Counted from the first letter of the stretch, positions 55,245 through 64,000 are shown. The stretch is DNA of 64,000 nt from Polycladomyces subterraneus (GCF_030433435.1 NZ_JANRHH010000011.1:38511-102510), one strand, 5' to 3'. Notes: generated by a model from the letters alone, not told the origin. Program-made: numbers and translations.

Positions 55245-56174
55245 TCACCAGATATTGGATACTTCTTTCGCGTGGTTTTTCACGTCTTCTGGTACCTGGA
55301 TTTTTCCGGGGTGTTTTCCTTTCCAGGTGGCTTCAAACCGGTGAACGAAGTTTACTTTGGCACGGACTCCGTTGTCCGCTTCCACCGGCAAAACGGCTTG
55401 CAGTTCGTACGTCATTTCCTTGGGTGCGAATGCGTTTTTGTCGATGGTAATTGTTTGGGTCAAACTTTTGAAGCGGTGCTCTTTTGCGTCTTCTCCAATT
55501 TCCTCCTTCATTTTGTCGATATACGGCTTCAAGTCACTCAGATATGTATCTTGTGCAGTTATATCCGCATTTTCGTCCAATTTCAGTTCGATGACGTAGG
55601 CCTGATCGGTTTCGGTCATTTGGATCGTTTTGCTTTTTTTCCATGCAGCCAATTGCCCGGACAAATCATCCAGTTTGTGAAGCGGAAAAGCGGGATGAGG
55701 GAATACTCCCTGGATCGGGTTGTTGGAAGCGTCCATTGATTGCCAATCATCCCCGTCATCACTGCCATAGACGCGCTGCCCATCATGATACAATTTGGTG
55801 GGCAGTTCGTCTTTTTCTTCTTTAAACCCTTCGATACTTTTGGTGTAAAGTGTCCCTTCCGAGTAAAAATCCCGAGGATTATTGCTCATGTCGGTGTTGC
55901 CCTGAAATTTGAGTGTGCCGGCGAACTCTCCCTTTTCCTCATGTAAGGCTTTCGGCCCTTTCAAATGCATATTGAAGTAGGTAGAGACTTGATAACGGGC
56001 ACCGTTTTGATTCAAATGCTGTTCCGCTTTGGACAGCACTTCTTCTATCGTCAGCTTTTTCGGTTGCTGTTTCACGGCGGCGACTTGGGTGAGATTGTTG
56101 ACGATGGTGCTGCATCCCGTGAGCAGAACGACAACCAGTGTGAGCGACAATAGTGTGCGCCACTTGGAGTACAT
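55245..56174 (-). CDS. DUF6612-type lipoprotein
   Basis: A surface lipoprotein of unknown function. The 309-residue precursor has a signal peptide with lipobox LLTGC (Cys21). The mature part is strand-rich with repeated lipoprotein-carrier-like features (FYSEGTLYTKS, KLYHDGQRVYG, QTITIDKNAFAPKEM). A GAAAGGAG site precedes the ATG. It stands alone. Confidence 0.8.
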   Translation of the reverse strand: MYSKWRTLLSLTLVVVLLTGCSTIVNNLTQVAAVKQQPKKLTIEEVLSKAEQHLNQNGARYQVSTYFNMHLKGPKALHEEKGEFAGTLKFQGNTDMSNNPRDFYSEGTLYTKSIEGFKEEKDELPTKLYHDGQRVYGSDDGDDWQSMDASNNPIQGVFPHPAFPLHKLDDLSGQLAAWKKSKTIQMTETDQAYVIELKLDENADITAQDTYLSDLKPYIDKMKEEIGEDAKEHRFKSLTQTITIDKNAFAPKEMTYELQAVLPVEADNGVRAKVNFVHRFEATWKGKHPGKIQVPEDVKNHAKEVSNIW

Positions 56175-56386
56175 CCGTTTGCTCCTTTCTATGGATAAAT
56201 GCTACTTATCTATGATACTATTTTTCTCTCAACTATAACCAGTGAAAATTAAAAGAAAAGTCACTCTTGAAAGGATGACTGAACGGACAGGATGGTGATC
56301 AAATGATCAGATATATTAAAATATAGGTAACAGTCTATTGGTTATCTATAGAATTGTTTACTTACACGGTGAAGAGGAGAGAAGAG

Positions 56387-57796
56387 ATGCTGTCGAGCGA
56401 TGTGAAAAGAGAGTTGCAGGCGGTGGTGGGGCCGGATGATGTACGGGATGATCCCGAGTCCCGTCTGGCCTATTCCTATGACGCCACGCCGATGTACCAA
56501 TCGATGCCGGACGGGGTGGTATTTCCGGAAAGTACCGAAGAAGTGCAGGCGATCATGAAAATTGCCTCCCGTCACCGCATCCCCATCGTCGGTCGCGGTT
56601 CGGGCAGCAATCTGAGTGCGGGAACCGTGCCGGTGGAAGGCGGATTGGTCATGGTGATGACCAAAATGAATCGACTCATCGAAATCGACCAAGACAACTT
56701 GACTGCCACCTTTCAGCCTGGATTGATCACCAAACAGTTGCATGAAGCGGTGGAGCGAATCGGACTGTTTTATCCACCCGATCCCGGTAGTATGCACGTA
56801 TCCACGCTTGGCGGCAATATCGCGGAATGTGCCGGTGGCTTGCGTGGGTTAAAGTACGGTACGACCAAGGACTACGTGATCGGCCTGGAAGCGGTATTGG
56901 CGTCGGGGGAGATTCTGCGAACCGGCGGAAAGTTGACCAAGGATGTGGCTGGTTACGATCTGACCAAATTGTTGGTGGGTTCCGAGGGCACATTGGCGAT
57001 CATCACCGAGGCTACGGTGAAATTGCTGCCCCTTCCCGAAGACCGTCGCGTGATGGTGGCGCATTTCACCGATTTGTACGCGGCTGCGCGAACAGTATCG
57101 CAAATCATCGCTGAACGCATCATTCCGTGTACGCTGGAATTTTTGGACCAAGGCACCATTCGCGTTATCGAAGATTACGCCAAGATTGGGCTTCCGGCTG
57201 ATATGGCCGCCATCCTGCTGATCGAACAGGACGGCCCTACATCGGTTGTGGAACGGGATATAGAGCGGATTGCGGAGATTTGCCGTCAAACTGGGGCGGC
57301 CCATGTACAGGTGGCGCAGTCGCGGGAAGAAGAGGTGCAGTTGATGTCGGCGCGAAGGAGTGCCCTGTCTGCGCTCGCCCGCTTGCGTCCAACCACCATC
57401 CTGGAGGACGCCACCGTTCCGCGGGCCGCGATTGCGCCGATGGTGGAACAGATCAACCGGATCAAGGAAAAATACGGATTGCAGATCTGCACATTCGGCC
57501 ATGCTGGTGACGGCAACCTCCATCCTACCTGTATGACCGATGCACGGGACCGGGAAGAAATCGAACGGGTGGAACAAGCGTTTGAGGAGATTTTTGATGC
57601 GGCGATCCGCCTGGGCGGGACGATCACCGGCGAACACGGGGTGGGACTGGCCAAGGCGCCGTTTTTGGAGTGGAAAGTGGGGAAATCCGGTATAGAAGTA
57701 ATGAAAGGGATCAAACGGGCGTTTGACCCCGACGGACTGCTCAACCCGGGAAAAATGTTTGCCAAAGAGACGCGGAGAAGGGTGGTGATCACGTGA
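56387..57796 (+). CDS. glcD: FAD-linked oxidase, glycolate/lactate oxidase subunit GlcD
   Basis: GlcD oxidises glycolate or D-lactate. The ATG at 56387 (AGAGGAG upstream) gives 469 residues. The FAD-binding PCMH domain includes PIVGRGSGSNLSAGTVPVEG and HVSTLGGNIAECAGGLRGLK; the C-terminal half holds FGHAGDGNLHPT and GTITGEHGVGLAK. The GTG start of glcF overlaps its stop. No third subunit (GlcE) is encoded here. Confidence 0.94.
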   Translation: MLSSDVKRELQAVVGPDDVRDDPESRLAYSYDATPMYQSMPDGVVFPESTEEVQAIMKIASRHRIPIVGRGSGSNLSAGTVPVEGGLVMVMTKMNRLIEIDQDNLTATFQPGLITKQLHEAVERIGLFYPPDPGSMHVSTLGGNIAECAGGLRGLKYGTTKDYVIGLEAVLASGEILRTGGKLTKDVAGYDLTKLLVGSEGTLAIITEATVKLLPLPEDRRVMVAHFTDLYAAARTVSQIIAERIIPCTLEFLDQGTIRVIEDYAKIGLPADMAAILLIEQDGPTSVVERDIERIAEICRQTGAAHVQVAQSREEEVQLMSARRSALSALARLRPTTILEDATVPRAAIAPMVEQINRIKEKYGLQICTFGHAGDGNLHPTCMTDARDREEIERVEQAFEEIFDAAIRLGGTITGEHGVGLAKAPFLEWKVGKSGIEVMKGIKRAFDPDGLLNPGKMFAKETRRRVVIT

Positions 57797-59124
57797 AACC
57801 GGTGGAGGAGAAACCGATCGATCGGGAAGAGTGGGCACGAGTGGGCGAATATTTGCGCAAGACATTGGATCAGGACGAGTTGACCCATTGTATGCGCTGC
57901 GGATTTTGCCTGCCGGCCTGTCCGACATATCGGGAAACGGGATTGGAACAGGCTTCTCCACGCGGCCGCCTTGCCTTGATGAAGGCGGTGGCAGATGGGA
58001 TGATCGAACCGGATGCGGCATTTGCCGACCAGATGAATTTGTGTCTGGGTTGCCGGGCTTGTGAGACCGCGTGCCCCGCGGGTGTGCAGTACGGGCGCGT
58101 TTTGGAACAGACACGGGCCGGCATCGCTCTTCGCGAGCCGTCGTCCCGGATCGTCCGGGGATTGCGGAAGCTGTTTTTCAAGCACCTCTTTCCCCATCAG
58201 CACCGACTGCGCACGCTCGGTTGGTGGTTGACCCTCTACCAGCGTTCGGGATTGCGGTGGTTGGTGCAGCGAAGCGGGTTGATGCGTCTGTTCCCGGAGC
58301 ACCTTCGGGAGATGGAGGCCGTGATGCCGCCTGCGTCTTCCATGGGGGTTCGCGAGCGGTTGGGAGAAATCCTCCGGCCCGAAGGGACACCGAGGGGGAG
58401 AGTCGGGCTGTTCCGCGGCTGCATCATGGATGTGCTCTTTACGGAAACCAACTGTAATACGGCTCGGTTGCTGGTCAAGGCGGGCTACGAAGTGGTCATC
58501 CCTGATGCGCAGCGGTGTTGCGGCGCGTTGCATGCCCATGCCGGGGAAGAGGATACGGCCAAACGATTGGCTCGCGAAAACATTGAGGCCTTTCGCGATG
58601 CGCAAGTGGATTGGATCGTCTCCAATGCAGGCGGCTGCGGGGCCATGCTGGTGGAATACGCCCATCATTTCAAAGGAGACGTGCGGATGGAGGAGGATGC
58701 CCGATGGTTCTCCGACCGGGTACGTGACATCAGCCAACTTATCGCGGATGTAATCGATGATCTCCCGTTGAAGCGATTGGAACGCCGGGTGACCTATCAG
58801 GATTCTTGCCACTTGCGAAACGGCATGCGCGTCAACCAACCGCGTAATATATTGCGTCAGATGCCAGGGGTGACGGTTGTGGAATTGTTCGAATCGGACC
58901 GCTGTTGCGGGTCGGCCGGTATTTACAACCTCACCCAGCCGGAGATGTCAAAACAAATCTTGGACGAAAAAATGACCCATGTCAAAAACACGGAGGCTGA
59001 TATCCTCGTCACCTCCAATCCAGGATGCCTCCTGCAAATGAAATGGGGAATCCGCAGGGCGGGTCTGGAACACCGCATGCGCGCTGTCCATTTGGTGGAT
59101 TTGCTCATGGAGGCGGTGGAATGA
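57793..59124 (+). CDS. glcF: Iron-sulphur subunit GlcF of glycolate oxidase
   Basis: GlcF passes electrons from GlcD to the respiratory chain. The 443 residues have two 4Fe-4S motifs, CMRCGFCLPACPTY (about 34-47) and CLGCRACETACPAG (about 84-97), and two CCG domains with QRCCGALHAHAG and SDRCCGSAGIYNL. GTG start overlapping the glcD stop, so the two are translationally coupled. Confidence 0.95.
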   Translation: MKPVEEKPIDREEWARVGEYLRKTLDQDELTHCMRCGFCLPACPTYRETGLEQASPRGRLALMKAVADGMIEPDAAFADQMNLCLGCRACETACPAGVQYGRVLEQTRAGIALREPSSRIVRGLRKLFFKHLFPHQHRLRTLGWWLTLYQRSGLRWLVQRSGLMRLFPEHLREMEAVMPPASSMGVRERLGEILRPEGTPRGRVGLFRGCIMDVLFTETNCNTARLLVKAGYEVVIPDAQRCCGALHAHAGEEDTAKRLARENIEAFRDAQVDWIVSNAGGCGAMLVEYAHHFKGDVRMEEDARWFSDRVRDISQLIADVIDDLPLKRLERRVTYQDSCHLRNGMRVNQPRNILRQMPGVTVVELFESDRCCGSAGIYNLTQPEMSKQILDEKMTHVKNTEADILVTSNPGCLLQMKWGIRRAGLEHRMRAVHLVDLLMEAVE

Positions 59125-59187
59125 AATGAGAAATATACAGCGCGTGCGGGAAACCCAGTGTCTTTCTGCTTTGGAAACTTCCGCTGT

Positions 59188-59871
59188 TCAAAACCACCCT
59201 TTGCCCATCTGCACCATGGCCACCGTCACCAAACCAGCTACGATCAGCGACAGACTGGAGACGGTGCCCACTTGCTCATCCAGCTCAAACGCCTTGGATG
59301 TACCGATGCCGTGCGCGGCTGTACCGATCATCACCCCTTTGGCGATCGGGTTTCGGATGCGCAGCAAGCGGATGAGAAATGGGGCACTGACATAGCCGAT
59401 GACGCCTGTGGCGATGACGAAGGCCGCAGTGAGAGAGGGTACGCCTCCCTCGATTTTGGCTGTTTCCATTGCGATGGGGGTGGTGACGGACCGGGGGATC
59501 AGGCTCAAGGTGATCAGCCGGTTGATCCCAACGACGGCGGACAGGATCAGGGTGGAAATGATGGCGACGAACGATCCAACCCCCACACTGGTGACGATCA
59601 CCCTTCCATGCTTTTTTAATATGGGGAGATATCTGTACATGGGAACGGCAAAGGCGACGGTGGCCGGTTGCAACAGGTCGGTCAGCCATTTCGCCCCCTG
59701 ATGATATTGTGCGTAGGGGATTCCCCACCCTTTCAGCCATACGATCAGGATGATCGGTGTCACCACCACCGGTGACAGCCAGATGATCGGCTTGCGGCGA
59801 TACACCCATTTGCAAACGGCATAAAGGGCAATAGTGCCCAGCAGGCCAGCCGCCGTTGTCCATCCGATCAC
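59188..59871 (-). CDS. lrgB: LrgB/CidB-family membrane protein
   Basis: LrgB-type proteins are polytopic membrane proteins linked with holin-like LrgA/CidA and, in some bacteria, with pyruvate or glycolate transport. GTG at 59871 overlaps the lrgA stop (GTGA), with GGGAGGTG upstream; 227 residues. Conserved segments include LQPATVAFAVPMYR and PIAMETAKIEGGVPSLTAA and ends GTAAHGIGTSKAFE. Its nearness to glcDF may be functional, since family members carry 3-carbon acids or glycolate. Confidence 0.93.
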   Translation of the reverse strand: MIGWTTAAGLLGTIALYAVCKWVYRRKPIIWLSPVVVTPIILIVWLKGWGIPYAQYHQGAKWLTDLLQPATVAFAVPMYRYLPILKKHGRVIVTSVGVGSFVAIISTLILSAVVGINRLITLSLIPRSVTTPIAMETAKIEGGVPSLTAAFVIATGVIGYVSAPFLIRLLRIRNPIAKGVMIGTAAHGIGTSKAFELDEQVGTVSSLSLIVAGLVTVAMVQMGKGWF

Positions 59872-60248
59872 GATTCCGTCACCTCCCGGTTTTGCTGATT
59901 TAGCCGGTTTAGCCGGTCGGCCAGCAAGCCGGTGCAAGCCATTACGAAAACGGTGCCGACCGCAATCGTAAGCCAGACGGGCAAACCGTGGATGCTCATC
60001 ACCTGCGGATATTGCACGATTCCGACGGCGGAAGGGATAAAGAAAAGAAGCAGTTCCGCCAACAGCCAACGGGCGCCCTCCTCAACCCATGAGATTTTGA
60101 TCCACCCCAAACAAAGCCCCGCAAAAAGGAATCCCAATCCTGCTAAATTACCGGGGATCGGCAGCCCGGACAAATGGACGAATCCTTCCCCCATCAGAAA
60201 AAATGCATGAATCAATAATACTTGTGCCGCAATACGGAGTACTTTCAC
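59868..60248 (-). CDS. lrgA: LrgA/CidA-family holin-like protein
   Basis: A small membrane protein with about four transmembrane segments. The start is GTG at 60248 (GAGGAGG upstream), giving 126 residues; the longer frame to 60428 has no ribosome-binding site. Features include GLPIPGNLAGLGFLFAGL and LLFFIPSAVGIVQY, typical of the family. Operon with lrgB. Confidence 0.92.
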   Translation of the reverse strand: MKVLRIAAQVLLIHAFFLMGEGFVHLSGLPIPGNLAGLGFLFAGLCLGWIKISWVEEGARWLLAELLLFFIPSAVGIVQYPQVMSIHGLPVWLTIAVGTVFVMACTGLLADRLNRLNQQNREVTES

Positions 60249-60453
60249 CTCTGTCAACCTCCTCGTCTCCAAACCAAAATGAAAAAGCCGACTCCCGAAT
60301 CGGCGGCGGAATCGGCTCGTGGTTTCCGTGGCAGGCGAATGGACAAATCGGTATACTCTTATCGAGCGTGATAGGATATAGACAGCCATACAGTCATATA
60401 GGAACTTACGAAAGAAACAACTGATCATCTGATGTATGGACTGGATATGATAC

Positions 60454-60717
60454 TCAGATCGCTTCAGACTTCCGGAAGACGGACGCTTTTTTGTTCCATA
60501 CCGGCATGGTATACGCTACCAATTCATCGGCGAAAATCAGACCGAAACGGTCTGTGACGTATACCCGACGATTTTCGTAACGGTAGGTGTCTTTCACGGA
60601 CAGTTTGATGTTTTTACCGGCGGTTACAAGGGAGAGTTCATCTCCGGGTTGAAGCCAATCCATCGGTTGGCCGGTTTTGGCTCCTCCCATCACATATTTT
60701 CCGCGATAGCTTGCCAT
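60454..60717 (-). CDS. Small hypothetical protein (87 aa)
   Basis: Unrecognised. A perfect AAGGAGGGG site precedes the ATG. The product is beta-rich and soluble (GDELSLVTAGKNIKLSVKD, RRVYVTDRFGLIFADELVAY). Monocistronic, with its own promoter. Confidence 0.72.
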   Translation of the reverse strand: MASYRGKYVMGGAKTGQPMDWLQPGDELSLVTAGKNIKLSVKDTYRYENRRVYVTDRFGLIFADELVAYTMPVWNKKASVFRKSEAI

Positions 60718-61229
60718 GGCGACTCCCCTCCTTTATGAAAAATTCGGTCTCATTTCGCTTGGGTGACAAAAACATTACGGTAATATTACACTCTCATTAT
60801 AATAGATTTTCTTTCGTTGAAAAGGAAAATGATTTGTACAATTTTTGAACAATTCCATTGGGTGATGAGGGGTGCGGACCACTTGTGAATTCAGGTTTTG
60901 ATGTGCTCATGTTTCTCGTTACCCAAGCAGGGTTCGCCTTTATGTTTAGTGGCGGATGCCCCTGCTTTTTCCGGGAAACCATCTTAGTGGACATAAATTT
61001 TCCTCGTTACTTCAAACTCTCCTCTTATTGAGGTTTTTTATATTCACGGGGAAGGATCGCAGGGGAAAACTTCTATGAGAAATCCGCCGAGAGTGTTGTT
61101 CCGCAGTAAAGCGTATAGCGCTGACACGGATGCCAACGTGAATAAAAGAAAATATACAGGAGATTCACAGCTGTTTCTACTTAGCGTACAGTTTACCCGG
61201 ATCGATCCGGTTTCCCAAATAAAGTATTG
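60718..61229. other. Gene-free stretch
   Basis: Apart from the promoter at 60796-60823 I see no convincing gene. A 65-codon minus-strand frame at 60797-60994 has a GAGGAAA site but overlaps that promoter and lacks coding character. Confidence 0.4.
60796..60823 (-). promoter_or_regulatory. Promoter of the 60454-60717 gene
   Basis: On the minus strand TTTTCA and TATAAT are separated by 16 bp, about 80 bases before the start codon. Confidence 0.5.
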
Positions 61230-61988
61230 TTATTTTTTTAAAGCAATTAAGTGCATTTCTGCGAAATCTTGTACGATGCTGGCTTCGGGATCGCGGTTGA
61301 ACTCCGTTTCCAATCTCTCTACCCCTGCTTGATAGTCTTTTTCATCTATCAATGTCAATACGGAAATATCCCTATTGCGAGCATACTGTATGCATTCGGC
61401 CAGCCGCTTAGGAGTCATTCTATAACGGATGTCCAGTTCAACCTGAAAACCTCTGACAGATAATTCACGATAAATGAGGTCTTTTGGCCAAAATCTCTTC
61501 AAATCCTCAAAATACGCCGAAGGAAAGTATTGATACACCCACCATTGCCGCATTTCATGGATGGCGATGTTATGCATTTTGAACATGCCGTTTTTCTTCA
61601 ATACACGAGTGACCTCATCCAGCACCCTCGACTTTTCGGTGAAATGATGAAAAGCATAATGGTTCACTATCACATCAAAGCTCTCCGGTTCGTATGGCAT
61701 TTCTTCGGCCAATCCTTGAATCAGCCGGACGTTTGGTACCCTCCTTTCCGCTTGATCCAACATGGCTTGCGATGCATCTAACCCGTACCATTCAACCGAC
61801 ATCGATGCAAAGGCATGTAATTGTTTTTGCAGATATAACCCCGTACCACATGCCAAGTCCAGCACGCGAAATTCTCGATCAGAATGTTGGGCAAAATACC
61901 ACTTCAAGACCTCATCTGGTTCAATTTGCCGACGGTATGGATTTTGATCATATCGGTCCGCAATCCGGGAATAATCTGTAACTTTCAC
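61230..61988 (-). CDS. Class I SAM-dependent methyltransferase
   Basis: A small-molecule or ubiquinone-type methyltransferase fold. GTG at 61988 with GAGGTG upstream; 252 residues. SAM motif I VLDLACGTGLYLQ (about 42-54), acidic loop YGLDASQAML, and motif IV FDVIVNHYAFHHF. C-terminal part is unusual. Substrate unknown. Just upstream lies a decayed oxidoreductase. Confidence 0.85.
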   Translation of the reverse strand: MKVTDYSRIADRYDQNPYRRQIEPDEVLKWYFAQHSDREFRVLDLACGTGLYLQKQLHAFASMSVEWYGLDASQAMLDQAERRVPNVRLIQGLAEEMPYEPESFDVIVNHYAFHHFTEKSRVLDEVTRVLKKNGMFKMHNIAIHEMRQWWVYQYFPSAYFEDLKRFWPKDLIYRELSVRGFQVELDIRYRMTPKRLAECIQYARNRDISVLTLIDEKDYQAGVERLETEFNRDPEASIVQDFAEMHLIALKK

Positions 61989-62066
61989 TTGTATTCACCT
62001 CGCTTTTCGCTTCCCGAAAAAGACTTTGGCCAATTCTATTTGCTCCCGCTCCCGGCGCCCTTTTCG

Positions 62067-62315
62067 GGTCGTCTCCCATTTTCCATTCGTTCACCTTCTG
62101 ACCCGTTTCTACTAAGACGCTTGAGAGGCCCCATCCTAAGATCAGCGGGAATCTAAACGGAAAATGCCCTCGCAACATCTCCTCCCCGCTCTCCAGTCCA
62201 CCGGATTGACAGATGTAGCATGGATCTTGACCAGCACTTCATCATCACGTATGTTGGGTATGGGTACTTCGGCCAACTGCAATCGATCCCTACCACCGGA
62301 TTCGTTGATGATCAT
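62067..62315 (-). pseudogene. Remnant of an MDR/zinc-type quinone oxidoreductase gene
   Basis: From ATG 62315 the frame encodes a recognisable N-terminus (LQLAEVPIPNIRDDEVLVKI then HATSVNPVDWRAG), then shifts frame: RGHFPFRFPLILGWG, VETGQKVNEWKMGDD continue the same family in another frame. After the equivalent of about residue 85 the homology stops. So the gene has a frameshift and has lost its catalytic and nucleotide-binding C-terminal parts. Confidence 0.78.
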
Positions 62316-62540
62316 GGCTTACATTTTGCAACCTCTCTCACGCATCAGTGGGTCAATAGGTTCTTGGTAAACACGTTCACTTTCGGTCCCAAATGGTTGT
62401 TTTTTACGTGTGGCCTCCGATTCCATCGTAATCTCTCCCTTTCTGGTTGATGATTGTGATGGGGCTGTCTATTTCCCTTTCATAATAACAAATATTTTCA
62501 CAAAATTAAAACATATAGATAGTCCTGGGGAGGGAAGATA

Positions 62541-63062
62541 ATGAACATCTTGGAGACAGAAAGACTTAGATTACGTAAGATGACTATGGATGACGCTAAA
62601 AACTTACTAAAAATTTTTTCAGATCCAATAGCCATGGCTTTTTATCCGAGCACGAAAACTTTCGATGAAACTATTAAGTGGATCAAATGGACCCAATCCA
62701 ACTATGAGAAGTTTGGATTCGGGCTTTGGATTGTTGAGCGTAAAAACGACGGTATATTTGTCGGCCAATGTGGTTTAGTTCCCCAAGAAGTAAACGGACG
62801 ACCTGAGATCGAAATCGGATATTTATTCGTAAGGGACTATTGGGGGCAAGGATTTGCTACTGAAGCGGCGATAGGATGTCGCGACTGGGGCTTCAAACAT
62901 TTAGATTCACCACGATTTATCTCACTCATTGATCCTTCCAATACACCTTCAGTACGAGTTGCTCAAAGACTGGGAATGAAGCTATCCGAAAGCATAATCA
63001 AATGGAATAAATCCATTGATGTATATGCCATATCCCGTGATACGTGGCAACAAAATCGTTGA
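62541..63062 (+). CDS. GNAT family N-acetyltransferase (RimJ/RimL type)
   Basis: Acetyl-CoA-dependent acetyltransferase. GGGGAGGG precedes the ATG; 173 residues starting ETERLRLRKMTMDD, with IEIGYLFVRDYWGQGFATEA covering the acetyl-CoA-binding loop and PSVRVAQRLGMK after it. Similar to enzymes acetylating ribosomal protein N-termini or small amines. Its codon use is more A/T rich than its neighbours, hinting at later acquisition. Confidence 0.88.
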   Translation: MNILETERLRLRKMTMDDAKNLLKIFSDPIAMAFYPSTKTFDETIKWIKWTQSNYEKFGFGLWIVERKNDGIFVGQCGLVPQEVNGRPEIEIGYLFVRDYWGQGFATEAAIGCRDWGFKHLDSPRFISLIDPSNTPSVRVAQRLGMKLSESIIKWNKSIDVYAISRDTWQQNR

Positions 63063-63211
63063 GATTCTTTTACCATATACTTCGCCCTTGGTAACAGCCC
63101 TATTCGGTTAGACTACGGGCCTCAGTTTGTCAATTTGCTGTTTGGGTCGACCGCAAGGAATTGTCATCTTACATAGTACAGTCGCTAGTTGTCAGTTACA
63201 ATGCCCAGGTA

Positions 63212-63817
63212 TTATATTGACATACTCCCCAATACATCGTTTCTACCATCCATCATAGCCTCATCATTGGAAATCTGTTTGAAATGACTTGAACGATACA
63301 TCGTAGGGCTCATACCTGTTTTTTTATGAAACATGGTAGAAAAATGTCCTATATTTGTAAACCCGACCGATACCGCAATTTCAGTTACACTCCTGTTCGA
63401 TTCTGAAAGCCACCGTTTGGCCTCTTCAAGGCGCTTTGCAAGCAAGTAATCTACCGGTGTCATGTTCATAATACGTTTGAAAACGTGATGTAAGTGGTAT
63501 GGGCTTACATGGACTCCTTTTGCAATTGTCTCTAGTGTGAGCGCCACAGTATAGTGCTGTTCGATGGAGCGGGCCGTTTGATGTGCTAAGTCTTCATCAG
63601 GCCGGCGCTCCTGATCAGGACGACAACGTTTGCAAGGGCGGAACTTCGCCTTGACTGCTTCATCAATGCTAGGGAAAATACGAACGTTTTCTCGTTTTGG
63701 CGTTTTTGATTTACATGATGGTCGGCAAAAGATCCCGGTTGTTGAGACTCCATAATAGAACTCACCGTCATAAGAGGGATCACAATTCACAATGGCTTTC
63801 CACTGCTCATCATGCAT
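63212..63817 (-). CDS. adaA: AdaA: methylphosphotriester-DNA methyltransferase and AraC-type activator
   Basis: AdaA repairs methylphosphotriesters by self-methylation and then activates the adaptive response. The 201-residue protein has the zinc site Cys31, Cys35, Cys62, Cys65 (FCRPSC, CKRC); Cys31 is the expected methyl acceptor. An AraC helix-turn-helix domain follows (about 85-185: ISPYHLHHVFKR-like VSPYHLHHVFKRIM, SVGFTNIGHFSTMF). AAGGGGT precedes the ATG. No adaB or ogt gene is seen in the remaining sequence. Confidence 0.93.
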   Translation of the reverse strand: MHDEQWKAIVNCDPSYDGEFYYGVSTTGIFCRPSCKSKTPKRENVRIFPSIDEAVKAKFRPCKRCRPDQERRPDEDLAHQTARSIEQHYTVALTLETIAKGVHVSPYHLHHVFKRIMNMTPVDYLLAKRLEEAKRWLSESNRSVTEIAVSVGFTNIGHFSTMFHKKTGMSPTMYRSSHFKQISNDEAMMDGRNDVLGSMSI

Positions 63818-63844
63818 CGTTTTACCCCTTTTACAGAAAAAGCA

Positions 63845-63880
63845 GCCTGAAAGCCCACGGTTTCAATCGTGGGATGAAAG
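63845..63880 (+). repeat. Hairpin resembling an IS200/IS605 (TnpB) element end
   Basis: CCCACG and CGTGGG (extended by GTT/AAT with a G-T pair) form the hairpin in AAAGCCCACGGTTTCAATCG, followed by TGGGATGAAAGG. Such palindromes are common at the ends of IS605-type elements. No transposase or TnpB gene is visible here; the window ends 120 bases on. Confidence 0.35.
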
Positions 63881-64000
63881 GCGGCGTTGCTCGGCATCTC
63901 CTTTTGGGGATGGTAAGGGCAACCAATTTGCTTTATAATCGAACGTACGAGCGGTGCTCATCCCACTGGTAGTGGGTTTGTTCCTGTGTACGGCCTGGTC

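Noticed and set aside
57286..58839. A 517-codon open frame on the minus strand across glcD-glcF
   Set aside because: It lies opposite two clear enzyme genes, has no recognised domain and biased composition typical of an antisense frame in GC-rich coding DNA.
60797..60994. 65-codon minus-strand frame
   Set aside because: A weak GAGGAAA site exists, but the frame runs over a likely promoter and shows no protein-like pattern.
62318..62425. 35-codon minus-strand frame with an AGGGAGAG site just upstream of the decayed oxidoreductase
   Set aside because: Short, charged and unrecognised; adjacent to a pseudogene, so it may be debris. Not enough support to call a gene.
1..64000. CRISPR arrays, tRNA and rRNA genes
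   Set aside because: No regularly spaced direct repeats of CRISPR type and no tRNA- or rRNA-like sequences were noticed on either strand; a tRNA scan was not possible.

Overview
This window comes from the replication-origin-proximal part of the chromosome of a low-to-moderate GC, spore-forming member of the Bacillota. The gene order yidC-jag-mnmE-mnmG-rsmG ... noc-parA-parB ... yyaC ... ychF-rpsF-ssb-rpsR ... yybS-gdpP-rplI-dnaB-purA ... rlmH-htrA-walJ-walI-walH-walK-walR is that of Bacillus and relatives. Sporulation genes (yyaC, a YheC/D-type ATP-grasp gene), parS sites and a perfect Noc site support this. The protein set would suit Thermoactinomycetaceae, but that family-level assignment is inference.

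Layout. 1-5.5 kb: the end of yidC, jag, mnmE, mnmG, rsmG. 5.5-10 kb: a minus-strand cassette (MurF-like ligase, a disordered protein with a GxGxxG N-terminus, a ParM-like actin) sitting where many Bacilli have rsmG next to noc. 10.3-12.9 kb: noc, parA, parB with two parS sites. 13-18 kb: an aminotransferase, DUF4446, yyaC, a YkvI-type membrane protein and an unknown two-gene minus-strand unit. 18.1-18.5 kb: a small hydrophobic peptide gene facing a consensus promoter on the other strand, resembling a type I toxin-antitoxin locus. 19-28.6 kb: DUF951, ychF, rpsF-ssb-rpsR, MazG-like, yybS, gdpP-rplI, dnaB, purA. 28.6-37.9 kb: the minus-strand rlmH, CxxH/CxxC protein, htrA and wal region, with five tandem DnaA boxes between the CxxH gene and htrA and a secreted metalloprotease gene directly upstream of walR. 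38-45 kb: ATP-grasp protein, a ribbon-helix-helix-like protein, murQ and its PTS permease, a GGDEF/histidine-kinase fusion, ywhD. 45-52 kb: class A PBP, speE, speB, ywiB, argS. 52-64 kb: accessory genes (a membrane-protein gene with an in-frame TAG, a solitary oligopeptide-binding lipoprotein, glcDF, lrgAB, a methyltransferase, a broken quinone oxidoreductase, GNAT, AdaA).

Most unusual observations. (1) The protein encoded beside the ParM-like actin and a second protein 30 kb away end in the same gapless 39-residue C-terminal module, beginning SWD[DE] and ending LxNxLG/LVNRLG. Since ParR-type adaptors bind actin filaments through their C-termini, this suggests an undescribed chromosomal ParM-based system with two adaptors. 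(2) A family of about 130-200 bp hairpin-forming intergenic repeats occurs five times in 64 kb, plus one hairpin-only copy. (3) There is a candidate type I toxin/antisense RNA pair at 18.1-18.5 kb. (4) A DnaA-box cluster lies at a place comparable to the yydA/rlmH cluster reported in B. subtilis.
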